From an uncultured Clostridia bacterium (lineage in GTDB: Bacteria > Bacillota > Clostridia > Lachnospirales > UBA5962), in NCBI GenBank assembly GCA_946481295.1, contig CAMLLW010000007.1, forward strand, positions 1 to 62,830: a DNA stretch of 62,830 nucleotides, in the 5' to 3' direction. Position numbers and translations under genes: made by a program. The notes beneath the pieces are model-generated. The model had not been told where the DNA came from, ran no database searches, and worked only from the letters and a program-made list of their open reading frames with translations. Shown piece after piece: positions 54,066 through 62,830 of the stretch. Numbering within the stretch: the first letter of the stretch is position 1; every line of letters starts with the position of its first letter.

Positions 54066-54083
54066 TGTATTGTAGTAAATACA
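54066..54083. promoter_or_regulatory. Operator-like palindrome at the MATE promoter
   Basis: TGTATT-N6-AATACA (54066-54083) lies directly after a candidate -10 TATAAT (54047-54052), that is around the transcription start. Typical placement for a repressor site; the regulator is unknown. Confidence 0.45.
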
Positions 54084-54088
54084 GAAGA

Positions 54089-54141
54089 AAATAGAAGTTA
54101 AATTGCGATATTTTACGTAAAATTGCTTCTATTTATTTTTT
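54089..54141 (+). terminator. Attenuator-like terminator upstream of the MATE gene
   Basis: AAATAGAAG (54089-54097) / CTTCTATTT (54126-54134), continued inward by a partly paired stem with TTGCG/CGTAA, and followed by ATTTTTTT (54134-54141). It lies between the candidate promoter and the ribosome-binding site (54151 on), so it would stop transcription before the gene. Confidence 0.6.
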
Positions 54142-54163
54142 TGGATTGCTAGGAGGTTTATTT

Positions 54164-55504
54164 ATGGTTATATCTAAAGAAAATAAAAAATTTTTAAAAA
54201 GAATGTTATATCTAGTACCCCCTATTGTAATACAAGAAATCTTAGCAGCAGCAGTTAACATGCTTGATACTGTTATGATAGGAAGTAAAATGGGTATACA
54301 TGAAGTTACGGGTGTAGGATTAGCAAATCAAGTATTTTTCTTGTTTACTTTAGTTCTTTTTGGAATAGGAAGCGGTTCTACAGTATTTAACGGACAATTT
54401 TGGGGAAAAGGTGAAATTAAAAATATACATAAGGTAATGGGAATAGGTTTTACATGTAATTTGCTAGCTGGAATTTTATTTTTTACTTTATCTTTTTTAT
54501 TCCCTGAAAAAATTGTTTCTATATATTCAAAAGATCCTAAAGTAATAGAATTAGGAGCTCAGTATTTAAGATATGTGTCAATAAGTTTTCCTATTTTTGC
54601 AATTACAAATACAAGAAATGCAGCCATAAGAAGTACAGGGCAGACACGAGTTCCTATGTGTGTAACAATTTCAGCTATTATTACAAATTTTGTATTAAAT
54701 TATATTTTTATATTTAAATTAGAAGTAGGTTTAGCATTAATAGGCTTAGGAACAGTTATAACTAGAACTGTTGAAATTTCTGTTCAAGAAATATTAATAA
54801 GAAAATTAAGATTACCTATTTTAGCTAAAATTAAAGATTATTTTAGTTTTAATAAAGAATTTGTAAAAAACTTTTTTAAAGTTGCGGGAGTTATTGTTTT
54901 AAATGAAGTTATTTGGGCATTTGGAGTTTCATCTTATAATATAGCTTATAGTTATGCCGGTACAAATTCTCAAGGAGCAGTACAAATAACATCAGTTGTA
55001 ATGCAAATTTTTCAGGTTTTTGGCAATAGTATAGCAATCGCTACATCCATATTAATTACTAATACTTTAGGAGCTAATAAATTAGATTTAGCAATAAGAT
55101 ATTCTAGAAAATGTATTTACTTAGGAATGATATTAAGTGTTATAATGGGTACATTACTTATAACATTAGCCCCATTTATTTTAAGTTTTTATAAAGTAGA
55201 TGATATTGTTAAGATATATGCTAGAAACATTATGAATGTTGTTGCATGTGGTATGTTATTAAAAACTACAAATTTTGTTACATTGGTAGGTATTTTAAGA
55301 AGCGGTGGGGATGCAAAATTTTGTTTTATAGTTGAAATCTTTGCTGTATGGTTAATAGGAATGCCAATAGCATTTATTACAGTAAAGTATTTAGAATTAC
55401 CTATATACTGGGCAATATTATTTATTTATTGTGATGAATTATTTAAATTTTTTGCAGGTTTAATAAGAGTACATAGTAATAAATGGGCAAATAATATAGT
55501 TTAA
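54164..55504 (+). CDS. MATE family efflux transporter
   Basis: A protein of about 446 residues with 12 predicted helices, MatE family, not closely similar to the MATE protein at 30806. Typical pieces: 'AAVNMLDTVMIGSKMGIHEVTGVGLANQ' start and 'GNSIAIATSILITNTLGANK'. The ATG at 54164 is 7 nt after AGGAGG; the longer frame from TTG 54146 contains that site. Its leader carries an operator-like palindrome and a terminator-like hairpin. Confidence 0.9.
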   Translation: MVISKENKKFLKRMLYLVPPIVIQEILAAAVNMLDTVMIGSKMGIHEVTGVGLANQVFFLFTLVLFGIGSGSTVFNGQFWGKGEIKNIHKVMGIGFTCNLLAGILFFTLSFLFPEKIVSIYSKDPKVIELGAQYLRYVSISFPIFAITNTRNAAIRSTGQTRVPMCVTISAIITNFVLNYIFIFKLEVGLALIGLGTVITRTVEISVQEILIRKLRLPILAKIKDYFSFNKEFVKNFFKVAGVIVLNEVIWAFGVSSYNIAYSYAGTNSQGAVQITSVVMQIFQVFGNSIAIATSILITNTLGANKLDLAIRYSRKCIYLGMILSVIMGTLLITLAPFILSFYKVDDIVKIYARNIMNVVACGMLLKTTNFVTLVGILRSGGDAKFCFIVEIFAVWLIGMPIAFITVKYLELPIYWAILFIYCDELFKFFAGLIRVHSNKWANNIV

Positions 55505-55714
55505 ATATTAGTAAAATAAAGAGTTTAACAAAGTTTTATTATCTTGACAGCAATTTTAAAAAGTAATACAATTATAAGGGTTATCTACAAAATTTCAGAT
55601 AATTATTATCAATATTTTTTATATAAATTTTGTTAATTTTAATTACTAATTATCAAATTAATTTTAATAATTTTTTATGCATATCAAAATTTAAAATAAA
55701 GGAGGTGTTTAGTT

Positions 55715-57262
55715 CTGGCTATAAATCTGGGTTTATTAGTTGTAATTATTTTGGGAACATTCATATTTGGTCTTTTTTTAGGAATAGTATACAGAAAAAA
55801 AATTGCAGAAGGTAAGATAGGTTCCGCAGAATTAGAAGCAAGTAGAATAATTAACAGTGCATCTTCAGAAGCTGAATCCAAGAAAAAAGAAATCTTATTA
55901 GAAGCAAAAGAAGAAAGTATAAGAACTAAAAACGAATATGAAAAGGAAAATAAAGAAAGACGAAATCAATTACAAAACTTAGAGAGAAGACTCTTACAAA
56001 AAGAAGAAAGTCTAGATAAAAAATCAAATCTTATAGAAATTAAAGAATCGGATATACAAATTAAATTAAAACAAGTTGAAGAACAAAAGAAAGATTTAGA
56101 TAGTAAAATAGAAGAAGAAATATCTATTTTAGAGAAATTATCTGGTATGACTAGTGAACAAGCTAAAAAACATCTTTTATCAACTATAGAAAGTGAGGTA
56201 AAAGTTGAAGCTGCTTTACTAATAAAAGATATAGAAGGTCAAGCAAAACTTGAAGCTGAAAAAAGAGCTAGAGATATTATAGCATCTGCAATGCAACGTT
56301 GTGCTGTTGATCATGTTGCAGAAACAACAGTATCTGTTGTTAATTTACCTAATGATGAAATGAAAGGTAGAATTATAGGTAGAGAAGGCCGTAATATTAG
56401 AACATTAGAATCTTTAACAGGAATAGATTTAATTATAGATGATACACCTGAAGCAGTTATATTATCAGGATTTGATGGTATGAGGCGAGAAATTGCAAGA
56501 ATTGCTTTAGAAAAATTAATTTTAGATGGAAGAATACATCCAGCTAGAATTGAAGAAATGGTTGAAAAAGCTAAAAAAGAAGTAGAAATTTCAATAAGAG
56601 AAGATGGAGAAGCAGCTGCTTTAGAAGCTGGTGTACATGGCTTGCATCCTGAAATGATAAAATTACTAGGTAAAATGAAATTTAGGACAAGTTATGGTCA
56701 AAATATGCTAAAACATTCTATAGAAGTTGCACATTTAAGTGGTCTTATAGCTACAGAATTAGGAGTTGATCCACAGATAGCTAGAAGAGCTGGACTTTTA
56801 CATGATATAGGAAAATCAGTAGATCATGATGTAGAAGGAACTCATGTAAGCATAGGAGTTGCTCTATGTAAAAAATATCATGAATCTAATATAATTATAA
56901 ATGCAGTAGAATCTCATCACGGTGATGTTGAACAAAATAATATATATTCTGTTATATCTCAAATAGCAGATGCTATGTCAGCTGCAAGACCAGGTTCTAG
57001 AAGAGAAACATTAGAAAATTATATTAAACGTTTAGAAAATTTAGAAAGAATTGCAGATAGCAAACCTGGTGTAGAAAAATCATTTGCAATACAAGCAGGT
57101 AGAGAACTTAGGGTAATAATTTTACCTGAAGAAATAGATGATGCTAGTTTAGTTTTATTAGCAAGAGATATAACAAAAGATATTGAAAGAGAATTAGAAT
57201 ATCCTGGTCAAATTAAAGTAAGCTTAATTAGAGAAACTAGAGCAGTTGAATATGCAAAATAA
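55715..57262 (+). CDS. rny: Ribonuclease Y
   Basis: A membrane-anchored endoribonuclease that starts mRNA decay. N-terminal transmembrane helix, long coiled coil (about 30-200, Glu/Lys-rich), KH domain ('[15 protein letters not shown]'), and HD domain ('[12 protein letters not shown]'). With a CTG start at 55715 the protein is 515 residues, close to B. subtilis RNase Y (520), and the membrane helix is complete ([18 protein letters not shown]). AAAGGAGG lies 9 nt ahead of this CTG. The nearest standard start, TTG 55751, has no ribosome-binding site. Confidence 0.93.
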   Translation: MAINLGLLVVIILGTFIFGLFLGIVYRKKIAEGKIGSAELEASRIINSASSEAESKKKEILLEAKEESIRTKNEYEKENKERRNQLQNLERRLLQKEESLDKKSNLIEIKESDIQIKLKQVEEQKKDLDSKIEEEISILEKLSGMTSEQAKKHLLSTIESEVKVEAALLIKDIEGQAKLEAEKRARDIIASAMQRCAVDHVAETTVSVVNLPNDEMKGRIIGREGRNIRTLESLTGIDLIIDDTPEAVILSGFDGMRREIARIALEKLILDGRIHPARIEEMVEKAKKEVEISIREDGEAAALEAGVHGLHPEMIKLLGKMKFRTSYGQNMLKHSIEVAHLSGLIATELGVDPQIARRAGLLHDIGKSVDHDVEGTHVSIGVALCKKYHESNIIINAVESHHGDVEQNNIYSVISQIADAMSAARPGSRRETLENYIKRLENLERIADSKPGVEKSFAIQAGRELRVIILPEEIDDASLVLLARDITKDIERELEYPGQIKVSLIRETRAVEYAK

Positions 57263-57290
57263 ATTCCCATAATTTTTATGGGAATTTTTT
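57261..57290 (+). terminator. rny terminator
   Basis: AAATTCCCAT (57261-57270) / ATGGGAATTT (57278-57287), then TTT. Overlaps the stop codon. Confidence 0.88.
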
Positions 57291-57368
57291 GATTTTAAAA
57301 TTCATATAAAATAAATTAAAAGTTTCTAATAAAATATACTTAAAATAGCTTAACTAAAATTTAATAAT

Positions 57369-57524
57369 TTATGCTTCTTCAAAGCTAGAGCATTGCGTAT
57401 CTTCTTTACGGTCACATGAAGTACTATTATTTATTGATCCAACTACAATATTGCTAAGATCACATCTATGAGCAGAATTATTATTATATTTGCAATTTAA
57501 TACATTGCAATTTATTTTTGACAT
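57369..57524 (-). CDS. DUF1540 family small Cys-rich protein
   Basis: A 51-residue peptide. The pattern INCNVLNCKYN...HRCDLSNIVVGS...TSC...TQCSSFE fits the DUF1540 family of Clostridia, which likely binds a metal through its cysteines (C6, C11, C21, C37, C45). A strong GGAGGAG lies 8 nt before the ATG on the minus strand. It stands alone, antiparallel between rny and asnS. Function unknown. Confidence 0.85.
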   Translation of the reverse strand: MSKINCNVLNCKYNNNSAHRCDLSNIVVGSINNSTSCDRKEDTQCSSFEEA

Positions 57525-57698
57525 AATATAACTCCTCCATACAACTTTATAATTTGTTATAAAAAATATAACATTTTTATTATAATAAATATATTAAAAA
57601 ATATTCATACTTATAATTATTATATTTATTAATGAAATTGGAAATAATATATTATATAATGTAGTTTAAATAAATTTATTAAGGGAGGAATTAATTTC

Positions 57699-59087
57699 AT
57701 GTATACAAAAGTAAAAAAAATATTTGATTGTCCAGAAAACTATTTAAACAAAAAGATTACGTTAGGTGGTTGGGTAAAAACTGTAAGGGATAATAAGAAT
57801 TTTGGATTTATAGAGCTTAACGATGGAAGCTTTTTTAAGAGTATCCAAGTAGTATTTGATAATTCTTTAGAAAACTTTCAAGAAATAGCTAAAATGGGAG
57901 TTGGAACTGGTATTACAGTTGAAGGTACTTTAATTGAAAGTGTTGGTTCAAAACAAAATTTTGAAGTTAAAGCTCAATCAGTAGTTATAGAGGGACCTTG
58001 TCCATCAGATTATCCACTTCAAAAGAAAAGACATACATTAGAATATCTTAGAACTATAGGTCATTTACGTCCAAGAACAAATACTTTTATGGCTGTATTT
58101 AGAGTAAGATCTTTACTTAGTTATGCAATTCATAAATTTTTTAATGAAAGAGGATTTGTATATGTTCATACACCAATAATTACTTCTAGTGATGCTGAAG
58201 GTGCAGGTGAAATGTTTAGAGTAACTACATTAGATTATAATAACTTACCTAAAACAGAAGAAGGTAATATAGATTACTCTAAAGATTTTTTTGGAAAAGA
58301 ATCAAATTTAACAGTTAGTGGTCAACTTTCTGCAGAAGCTTATGCATTAGCATTTGGAGATGTATATACATTTGGACCAACATTTAGAGCTGAAAATTCT
58401 AATACTCAACGTCATGCAGCAGAATTTTGGATGATAGAGCCTGAAATGGCATTTGCAGATTTAGATAATTACTTAGAAGTAGCAGAAGATATGTTAAAAT
58501 ACATTATAAAATATGTTATGGATAATGCTAAAGAAGAGTTAGAATTTTTTAATTCTTATGTAGATAAAGGTTTAATAGATAGATTAAACAATGTTGTTAG
58601 TTCAGATTTTGGAAAAATAACATATACTGATGCTATAGAAGTATTGAAAAAAGCAGATGTTCAATTTGAATATCCTGTAGAATGGGGTATAGATTTACAA
58701 ACAGAACATGAAAAGTATTTATCTGAAAAATATTTTAAAAAACCTGTTTTTGTTACTAATTATCCTAAAGATATAAAAGCTTTCTATATGAGATTAAATG
58801 ATGATGGTAAAACTGTTGCAGCTGCAGATTTATTAGCTCCTGGTATAGGAGAAATAATTGGTGGTAGCCAAAGGGAAGAAAGATTAGATGTTTTAGAAGC
58901 AAGAATGAAAGAACTTAATTTAAGTCAAGAAGATTACAAATGGTATTTAGAATTACGTAAATATGGTGGAGTTAAACATTCAGGATTTGGTTTAGGATTT
59001 GAACGTTGCGTAATGTATGTTACAGGTATAGCAAATATAAGAGACGTAATACCTTTCCCTAGAACTGTTAAAAATCTAGAATTTTAA
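57699..59087 (+). CDS. asnS: Asparaginyl-tRNA synthetase
   Basis: A 462-residue class IIb synthetase charging tRNA-Asn. OB-fold anticodon domain at 1-110 ('[22 protein letters not shown]' style), motif 2 '[20 protein letters not shown]', and motif 3 '[13 protein letters not shown]'. The residues after motif 2 mark it as AsnRS rather than AspRS. GGGAGG before the ATG; no T-box is visible in the 174-nt gap upstream. Confidence 0.96.
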   Translation: MYTKVKKIFDCPENYLNKKITLGGWVKTVRDNKNFGFIELNDGSFFKSIQVVFDNSLENFQEIAKMGVGTGITVEGTLIESVGSKQNFEVKAQSVVIEGPCPSDYPLQKKRHTLEYLRTIGHLRPRTNTFMAVFRVRSLLSYAIHKFFNERGFVYVHTPIITSSDAEGAGEMFRVTTLDYNNLPKTEEGNIDYSKDFFGKESNLTVSGQLSAEAYALAFGDVYTFGPTFRAENSNTQRHAAEFWMIEPEMAFADLDNYLEVAEDMLKYIIKYVMDNAKEELEFFNSYVDKGLIDRLNNVVSSDFGKITYTDAIEVLKKADVQFEYPVEWGIDLQTEHEKYLSEKYFKKPVFVTNYPKDIKAFYMRLNDDGKTVAAADLLAPGIGEIIGGSQREERLDVLEARMKELNLSQEDYKWYLELRKYGGVKHSGFGLGFERCVMYVTGIANIRDVIPFPRTVKNLEF

Positions 59088-59092
59088 TTGGA

Positions 59093-59638
59093 GTGATTTT
59101 TATAAATAATTATAATATAGTTAAAAGTGATTTAGTTTTCAAAGGAAAAGTTATAGATATTTTTCATGATACTATTACACTACCTAATGGAAAAGAAGCA
59201 CTAAGAGAAGTAGCAGTGCATAGAGGGGCTTCTGCAATTGTTCCTGTAGATAGTAATGGAAATATAATTTTAGTAAGACAATATAGACATCCTATAAAAA
59301 AAGAAGTATTAGAAATACCTGCTGGTGTATTAGAAAAAGGTGAAGATTTTAAAACAGCTGCATTAAGAGAATTAGAAGAAGAAATTGGCTATAAAGCTAA
59401 AGATGCTGTTTTTTTAACAAGTTTAAATACATCATTAGGATTCTGTGATGAGGTTATTTATATTTACTTAGCAGATAATTTAGAAAAAAGTGTACAAAAT
59501 TTAGATGAAGAAGAATTTATAACTGTAGAAAAATTTTCTTTACAGACAGTTTTAGATATGATAATGTCTGGTAAAATAACAGATGCTAAAACAATAGCTG
59601 GTATACTAATTTATAATCAAATTCTAAATAATAAATAA
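59093..59638 (+). CDS. NUDIX hydrolase, ADP-ribose pyrophosphatase-like
   Basis: A protein of about 180 residues. The Nudix box GX5EX7REUXEEXGU is seen as 'GVLEKGEDFKTAALRELEEEIGY' (abridged), preceded by 'VRQYRHP' and 'LEIPAG' typical of ADP-ribose pyrophosphatases (NudF). It starts 5 nt after asnS. The GTG at 59093 overlaps the GGAG site; ATA at 59102 is 8 nt from it and would give MNNYNIVKSD, a more usual N-terminus. Followed by spoIIM and xerD as in Bacillus. Confidence 0.88.
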   Translation: MIFINNYNIVKSDLVFKGKVIDIFHDTITLPNGKEALREVAVHRGASAIVPVDSNGNIILVRQYRHPIKKEVLEIPAGVLEKGEDFKTAALRELEEEIGYKAKDAVFLTSLNTSLGFCDEVIYIYLADNLEKSVQNLDEEEFITVEKFSLQTVLDMIMSGKITDAKTIAGILIYNQILNNK

Positions 59639-59733
59639 ATATTTTCTATAAATAAAATAAAGTTATATTATAACTTGTACATAAATTTATATTTTAATCA
59701 TATATATTATTAACTATACTTTGGAGGAAAGCT

Positions 59734-60339
59734 ATGGTTAGTAGTAGAAGATTAAAAAGATATAGAAAAGAAATTAAAAGTTACAAGTCTATATATAAAA
59801 ATAATTTAATTTTATTTTTAGTATTAATTTTTATAGTTGGAATTCTAATAGGATGTATATTAGCAGATAATATTAATTATAATCAAAGTTTAAATTTTAA
59901 AAATTCTATTATAAATTGTATTGAAAAATTTAAATCTAAAGATTTATTAAATGTAAATTTATTAAAAGACTCTATTTTTAAATATAGCAAAAATATAATA
60001 TTTATTTGGATACTAGGTTTTGTAAATATTGGATTAATTATGTCGATAATATTATTATCAATAAAAGGTATAAGTTTAGGTTTTGTAACTTATTTTTTAA
60101 TAAGTAATAATGGATTTAATGGAATTTTACAAGTTTGTAGTCTATATTTAGTACAAAATCTAGTATTAGTGCCTATTTATATAGTTATTGTTTATAATAG
60201 TATAAAATTTGATGTATTTATTCATGGATCTAATTTTAAAAGATACATAATATTATTATTTTTATGTTTAATACTAGTTTTTTTTATTGCATTGTATGAA
60301 TTACATATATTACCCCAAATTATTAATTTAATATTTTAG
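59734..60339 (+). CDS. spoIIM: Stage II sporulation protein M
   Basis: A 201-residue membrane protein with about five helices. SpoIIM is part of the DMP complex (SpoIID, SpoIIM, SpoIIP) that thins septal peptidoglycan during engulfment. Recognised by length, topology, the central 'NIGLIMSIILLSIKGISLGFV' and place between nudF and xerD. GGAGG before the ATG. Confidence 0.88.
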   Translation: MVSSRRLKRYRKEIKSYKSIYKNNLILFLVLIFIVGILIGCILADNINYNQSLNFKNSIINCIEKFKSKDLLNVNLLKDSIFKYSKNIIFIWILGFVNIGLIMSIILLSIKGISLGFVTYFLISNNGFNGILQVCSLYLVQNLVLVPIYIVIVYNSIKFDVFIHGSNFKRYIILLFLCLILVFFIALYELHILPQIINLIF

Positions 60340-60425
60340 GGTAATATAATTTTACATAAAAACATAACGTAATAGTCCAGAATAAAATAATAGGTAGTAG
60401 TTTTTATAAAAGGAGAAAAAAAAAT

Positions 60426-61313
60426 TTGATGGATACTTATTTACAAGATTTTTGTTTATATTTAGAAACAAAAAAAAGATTATCAGAAAATACAATAGTT
60501 TCTTATGAAAGAGATTTAAAGTATTTTTTTAAATTTTTAAAAGATGAGTCTATAGAAGATGTTACACTTACAAATAATGATAATGTAATATCATATCTAT
60601 TATACTTACAGGAATCTGGAAAAGTTGCTTCTACAATTTCTCGCAATATAGCATCTATAAAAGCTTTTTTTAAATTTTTAAAAGAATCAGGAGTAATACA
60701 AGTAGATCCTTCACAATATGTTATAGCGCCAAAAGTAGAAAAAAAGAAGCCTAAAATTTTAACACTTAAAGAAGTAGAAATATTATTAGAACAACCTGAC
60801 ACATCTGATATAAAAGGAATAAGAGATAGAGCTATGTTAGAAGTTTTATATGCTACAGGCATTAAAGTAACAGAATTAACATCTTTAAAAGTTGGAGATG
60901 TTAATCTTAATTTACAATGTATAACATGTAATTCGTCTAGAAAAGAAAGAATTATACCTATAGGCTCAAAAGCTATTGAAGCTTTAACAATTTATTTAAA
61001 AGATACACGTGATATATTATTAAAAGATAATATTACAAATTTTTTATTTTTGAATTTTAGTGGAAAACCTATGACAAGACAAGGATTTTGGAAAATAATA
61101 AAAAGTTATGCACAAAAAGCTAAAATAGAAACATTAATAACACCACAAGTTTTAAGACATTCATTTGGTGCGCACTTAGTAGCAAATGGAGCTGACTTAC
61201 ATATAGTACAGGAAGTTATGGGTCATTCATATATATCTACAACTCAAATATATATGAATTTTTATGAAGCTAAATTAAAGGATGTTTATGCTAAAACACA
61301 CCCAAGATATTAA
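60426..61313 (+). CDS. XerD-like tyrosine recombinase with altered active site
   Basis: A 295-residue protein with the SAM-like N-domain (1-95) and catalytic domain of XerD, which normally resolves chromosome dimers at dif. Position by synteny after spoIIM also fits xerD. Against E. coli XerD, R148 is K147 (ATGIKVTEL), the beta-hairpin Lys of GKGNKER is replaced (NSSRKER), and H244 is Q241 (TPQVLRH). R244, H267 (MGH) and the nucleophile Y276 are kept. Activity is uncertain. AAAAGGAG lies ahead of TTG 60426 and ATG 60429. Confidence 0.85.
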   Translation: MMDTYLQDFCLYLETKKRLSENTIVSYERDLKYFFKFLKDESIEDVTLTNNDNVISYLLYLQESGKVASTISRNIASIKAFFKFLKESGVIQVDPSQYVIAPKVEKKKPKILTLKEVEILLEQPDTSDIKGIRDRAMLEVLYATGIKVTELTSLKVGDVNLNLQCITCNSSRKERIIPIGSKAIEALTIYLKDTRDILLKDNITNFLFLNFSGKPMTRQGFWKIIKSYAQKAKIETLITPQVLRHSFGAHLVANGADLHIVQEVMGHSYISTTQIYMNFYEAKLKDVYAKTHPRY

Positions 61314-61346
61314 AAAAATCCTCTTTTATATAAGAGGATTTTTTAT
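61313..61346. terminator. Bidirectional terminator between xerD-like and tyrS
   Basis: AAAAAATCCTCTT (61313-61325) / AAGAGGATTTTTT (61332-61344), 6-nt loop. Works for both convergent genes. Confidence 0.9.
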
Positions 61347-62572
61347 TCAATTGTAATTTTATGAAATGTTTTTTTGCCTTTTTGTATTAAAATATAATTA
61401 TCAGAAAAAAGATCTTGAGTTACATTAAAATTAATATCATCAATTACTTTATCATTAATTTTAATTCCTTTTTGTTGTATAAGTCTTCTAGCTTCACTTT
61501 TGGAAGGCACTAATTGTATTTTTTGTAAAAGTTCTATAATATTAATACCATCTTTAAAATCTAAATTACTAAAAGTAGTTTCTGGAACAGAACCAGCTAA
61601 AATACCATTACTAAAAAGTGACCTAGATGCATCTAATGCATCCTGAGCATCTTTTTCTGTATGGACCATTTTAGTTATTTCAAATGCTAAAATTTCTTTA
61701 GCTTTATTAATTTCATTTCCTTCTAATTTTTCTAATTCATTAATTTCTTGCATTGGTAAGAAGGTTAATAATTTTAAACATTTAATAACTATGTCGTCAT
61801 CAATATTTCTCCAATATTGAAAAAATTCATAAGGTGAAACTTTTTCAGGATCTAACCACAATGCACCCTTTTGCGTTTTTCCCATTTTTTTATTATCGCT
61901 TGTAGTTAGTAAAGATAATGTTAGACCATAAGCTTCTTTATTTTCTATTCTTCTTATTAAATCTACACCAAATATTATATTAGACCATTGATCTCTACCT
62001 CCCAATTGTAAAGAACAATTAAATCTTCTATTTAATTCTAAAAAGTCATATGACTGCATTAATATATAATTAAATTCTAGAAAGGATAAGCCTCTTTCTA
62101 ATCTGGTTTTATAACAATCTGCTGTAAGCATACGATTTACAGAAAAGTGAACCCCATAGTCTCGTAAAAACTCTATATAATTTAAATTAGATAGCCATTC
62201 ACTATTATCTACAATAATTGCATTATCATTTTCAAAATCAATAAATTTTGAAAGTTGTTTTTTAAATTTACCTACATTATAGATTACATCTTCTTTTGAT
62301 AACATTTTTCTCATATCAGTTCTATCTGTTGGATCGCCAATCATTCCAGTTCCGCCGCCAACTAAAATTATTGGTTTATGTCCTGCACGTTGTAAATGTG
62401 CTGTAGCCATAATAGTTAAAAAGTGTCCAACATGTAAACTATCAGCAGTAGGATCAAAACCTATATAAAATGTAACTTTTTCATTAGATAATATATCTTT
62501 AATTTTTTCTTCATTTGTAGCTTGTTCTATAAAACCACGTTCTTTTAGAGTTTCAAATACATTTGAAAACAT
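61343..62572 (-). CDS. tyrS: Tyrosyl-tRNA synthetase
   Basis: A class I synthetase of about 409 residues. HIGH motif as '[13 protein letters not shown]' and KMSKS as '[12 protein letters not shown]'; a C-terminal S4 domain ('[20 protein letters not shown]') binds tRNA. The ATG at 62572 follows GGGAGG and gives [14 protein letters not shown]; the longer frame upstream has a hydrophobic non-family extension and is rejected. No T-box is seen, only a hairpin in the leader. Confidence 0.95.
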   Translation of the reverse strand: MFSNVFETLKERGFIEQATNEEKIKDILSNEKVTFYIGFDPTADSLHVGHFLTIMATAHLQRAGHKPIILVGGGTGMIGDPTDRTDMRKMLSKEDVIYNVGKFKKQLSKFIDFENDNAIIVDNSEWLSNLNYIEFLRDYGVHFSVNRMLTADCYKTRLERGLSFLEFNYILMQSYDFLELNRRFNCSLQLGGRDQWSNIIFGVDLIRRIENKEAYGLTLSLLTTSDNKKMGKTQKGALWLDPEKVSPYEFFQYWRNIDDDIVIKCLKLLTFLPMQEINELEKLEGNEINKAKEILAFEITKMVHTEKDAQDALDASRSLFSNGILAGSVPETTFSNLDFKDGINIIELLQKIQLVPSKSEARRLIQQKGIKINDKVIDDINFNVTQDLFSDNYILIQKGKKTFHKITIE

Positions 62573-62602
62573 AATAACCTCCCTAATATAAAAATATATA
62601 AA

Positions 62603-62641
62603 ATAGGCTATCTTGTGGAATAAAAACAAATGACAGCCTAT
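62603..62641 (-). terminator. Hairpin in the tyrS leader
   Basis: Minus strand ATAGGCTGTC (62641-62632) pairs with GATAGCCTAT (62612-62603), one G-U, followed by TTTATATATTTTT. It may end an upstream transcript from outside the window or attenuate tyrS. The sequence to the window end (62642-62830) shows no gene. Confidence 0.5.
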
Positions 62642-62830
62642 AATAAACACATTAATTTAAATGAATAATTATTATAACTAAAGTTCATATAAAAGATATG
62701 ATAAGATTAAAATTTTAAAAGATAAATTAAATTATATTTTATTTTATAAATAAAAATTAAATATTTTATTATTAAATTTTGCTCATAATATCATAGAAGA
62801 AAAAAAAATGCAACTTAAGTATAGTGTTAA

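Noticed and set aside
57525-57698. T-box before asnS
   Set aside because: No specifier stem or T-box bulge sequence is visible in the 174-nt gap.
60503-60862. 119-codon antisense frame inside the xerD-like gene
   Set aside because: Fully overlaps a clear recombinase domain; no family resemblance or ribosome-binding site.
1-62830. Prophage, insertion sequence or defence island
   Set aside because: No transposase, integrase other than the XerD-like gene, phage structural gene or restriction/CRISPR gene was found; gene order is that of ordinary clostridial core blocks.

Overview
The window is a chromosomal segment of a very AT-rich, low-GC Firmicute of the class Clostridia. Several traits point there: spore genes (gpr, two CotF-like coat genes, spmA/spmB, spoIIM, a SleB-type hydrolase), an anaerobe-style gene set, a large SRP RNA next to dnaX, Clostridia-typical small families (DUF4364, DUF1540) and strong GGAGG ribosome-binding sites with many TTG starts. 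A flagellin gene and cheV, each behind a sigma-28-like promoter, indicate a motile cell. I cannot name the genus safely. I see no prophage, insertion sequence, CRISPR array or foreign-looking island; almost everything is core genome.

Layout. 1-190: end of a tRNA cluster (Asn partial, Trp). 189-4264 (minus): plsC, gltX, a DUF4364 protein, a TIGR01212 radical SAM protein and rpsT, divergent from gpr (plus) behind a sigma-F-like promoter. 5620-12799 (plus): a membrane-anchored choloylglycine-hydrolase-like protein, aspartate kinase, flagellin, tex and an FMN-riboswitch-controlled ribU. 12841-21276 (minus): a cell-shape/division operon read mreB-mreC-mreD-mrdA-minC-minD-minE, then a terminator, then rodA and a divergent mgsA. 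21588-22922 (minus): a lipoprotein and maf. 23214-33411 (plus): hydrolase, engB, a stalk-domain protein, an unknown TIM-barrel protein, mcsA-mcsB-clpC without ctsR, a MATE transporter and malic enzyme. 33458-36117: coat proteins, abrB, spmAB and a DivIVA protein. 36399-39875 (plus): tadA, SRP RNA, dnaX, ebfC, recR. 39903-43397: cheV, sleB-like, a C39-like peptidase and ssrA (tmRNA). 43801-51178 (plus): tig-clpP-clpX, guaB, rnz, tsaD. 51363-55504: a PAS/degenerate-GGDEF protein, an SDR, a membrane protein and a second MATE transporter. 55715-62572: rny, a DUF1540 peptide, asnS, a NUDIX hydrolase, spoIIM, xerD-like and tyrS.

Functional themes are envelope growth and division, protein quality control (Tig, ClpP, ClpX, ClpC, McsA/B, tmRNA), sporulation, and RNA/translation (SRP RNA, TadA, TsaD, RNase Y, RNase Z, three aminoacyl-tRNA synthetases).

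The most unusual items are: (i) a hairpin of about 69 nt sitting between a strong Shine-Dalgarno and the ATG of a degenerate-GGDEF gene, so that folding would restore normal spacing; (ii) a XerD-like recombinase with three of six catalytic positions changed; (iii) a MATE gene leader with both an operator-like palindrome and a terminator-like hairpin; (iv) a methylglyoxal-synthase homologue without the catalytic Asp; (v) a choloylglycine-hydrolase-like protein with Ser in place of the nucleophilic Cys; (vi) good Shine-Dalgarno sites that point at CTG, ATT or ATA starts in rny, the sleB-like gene and the NUDIX gene. None of these is proven from sequence alone.
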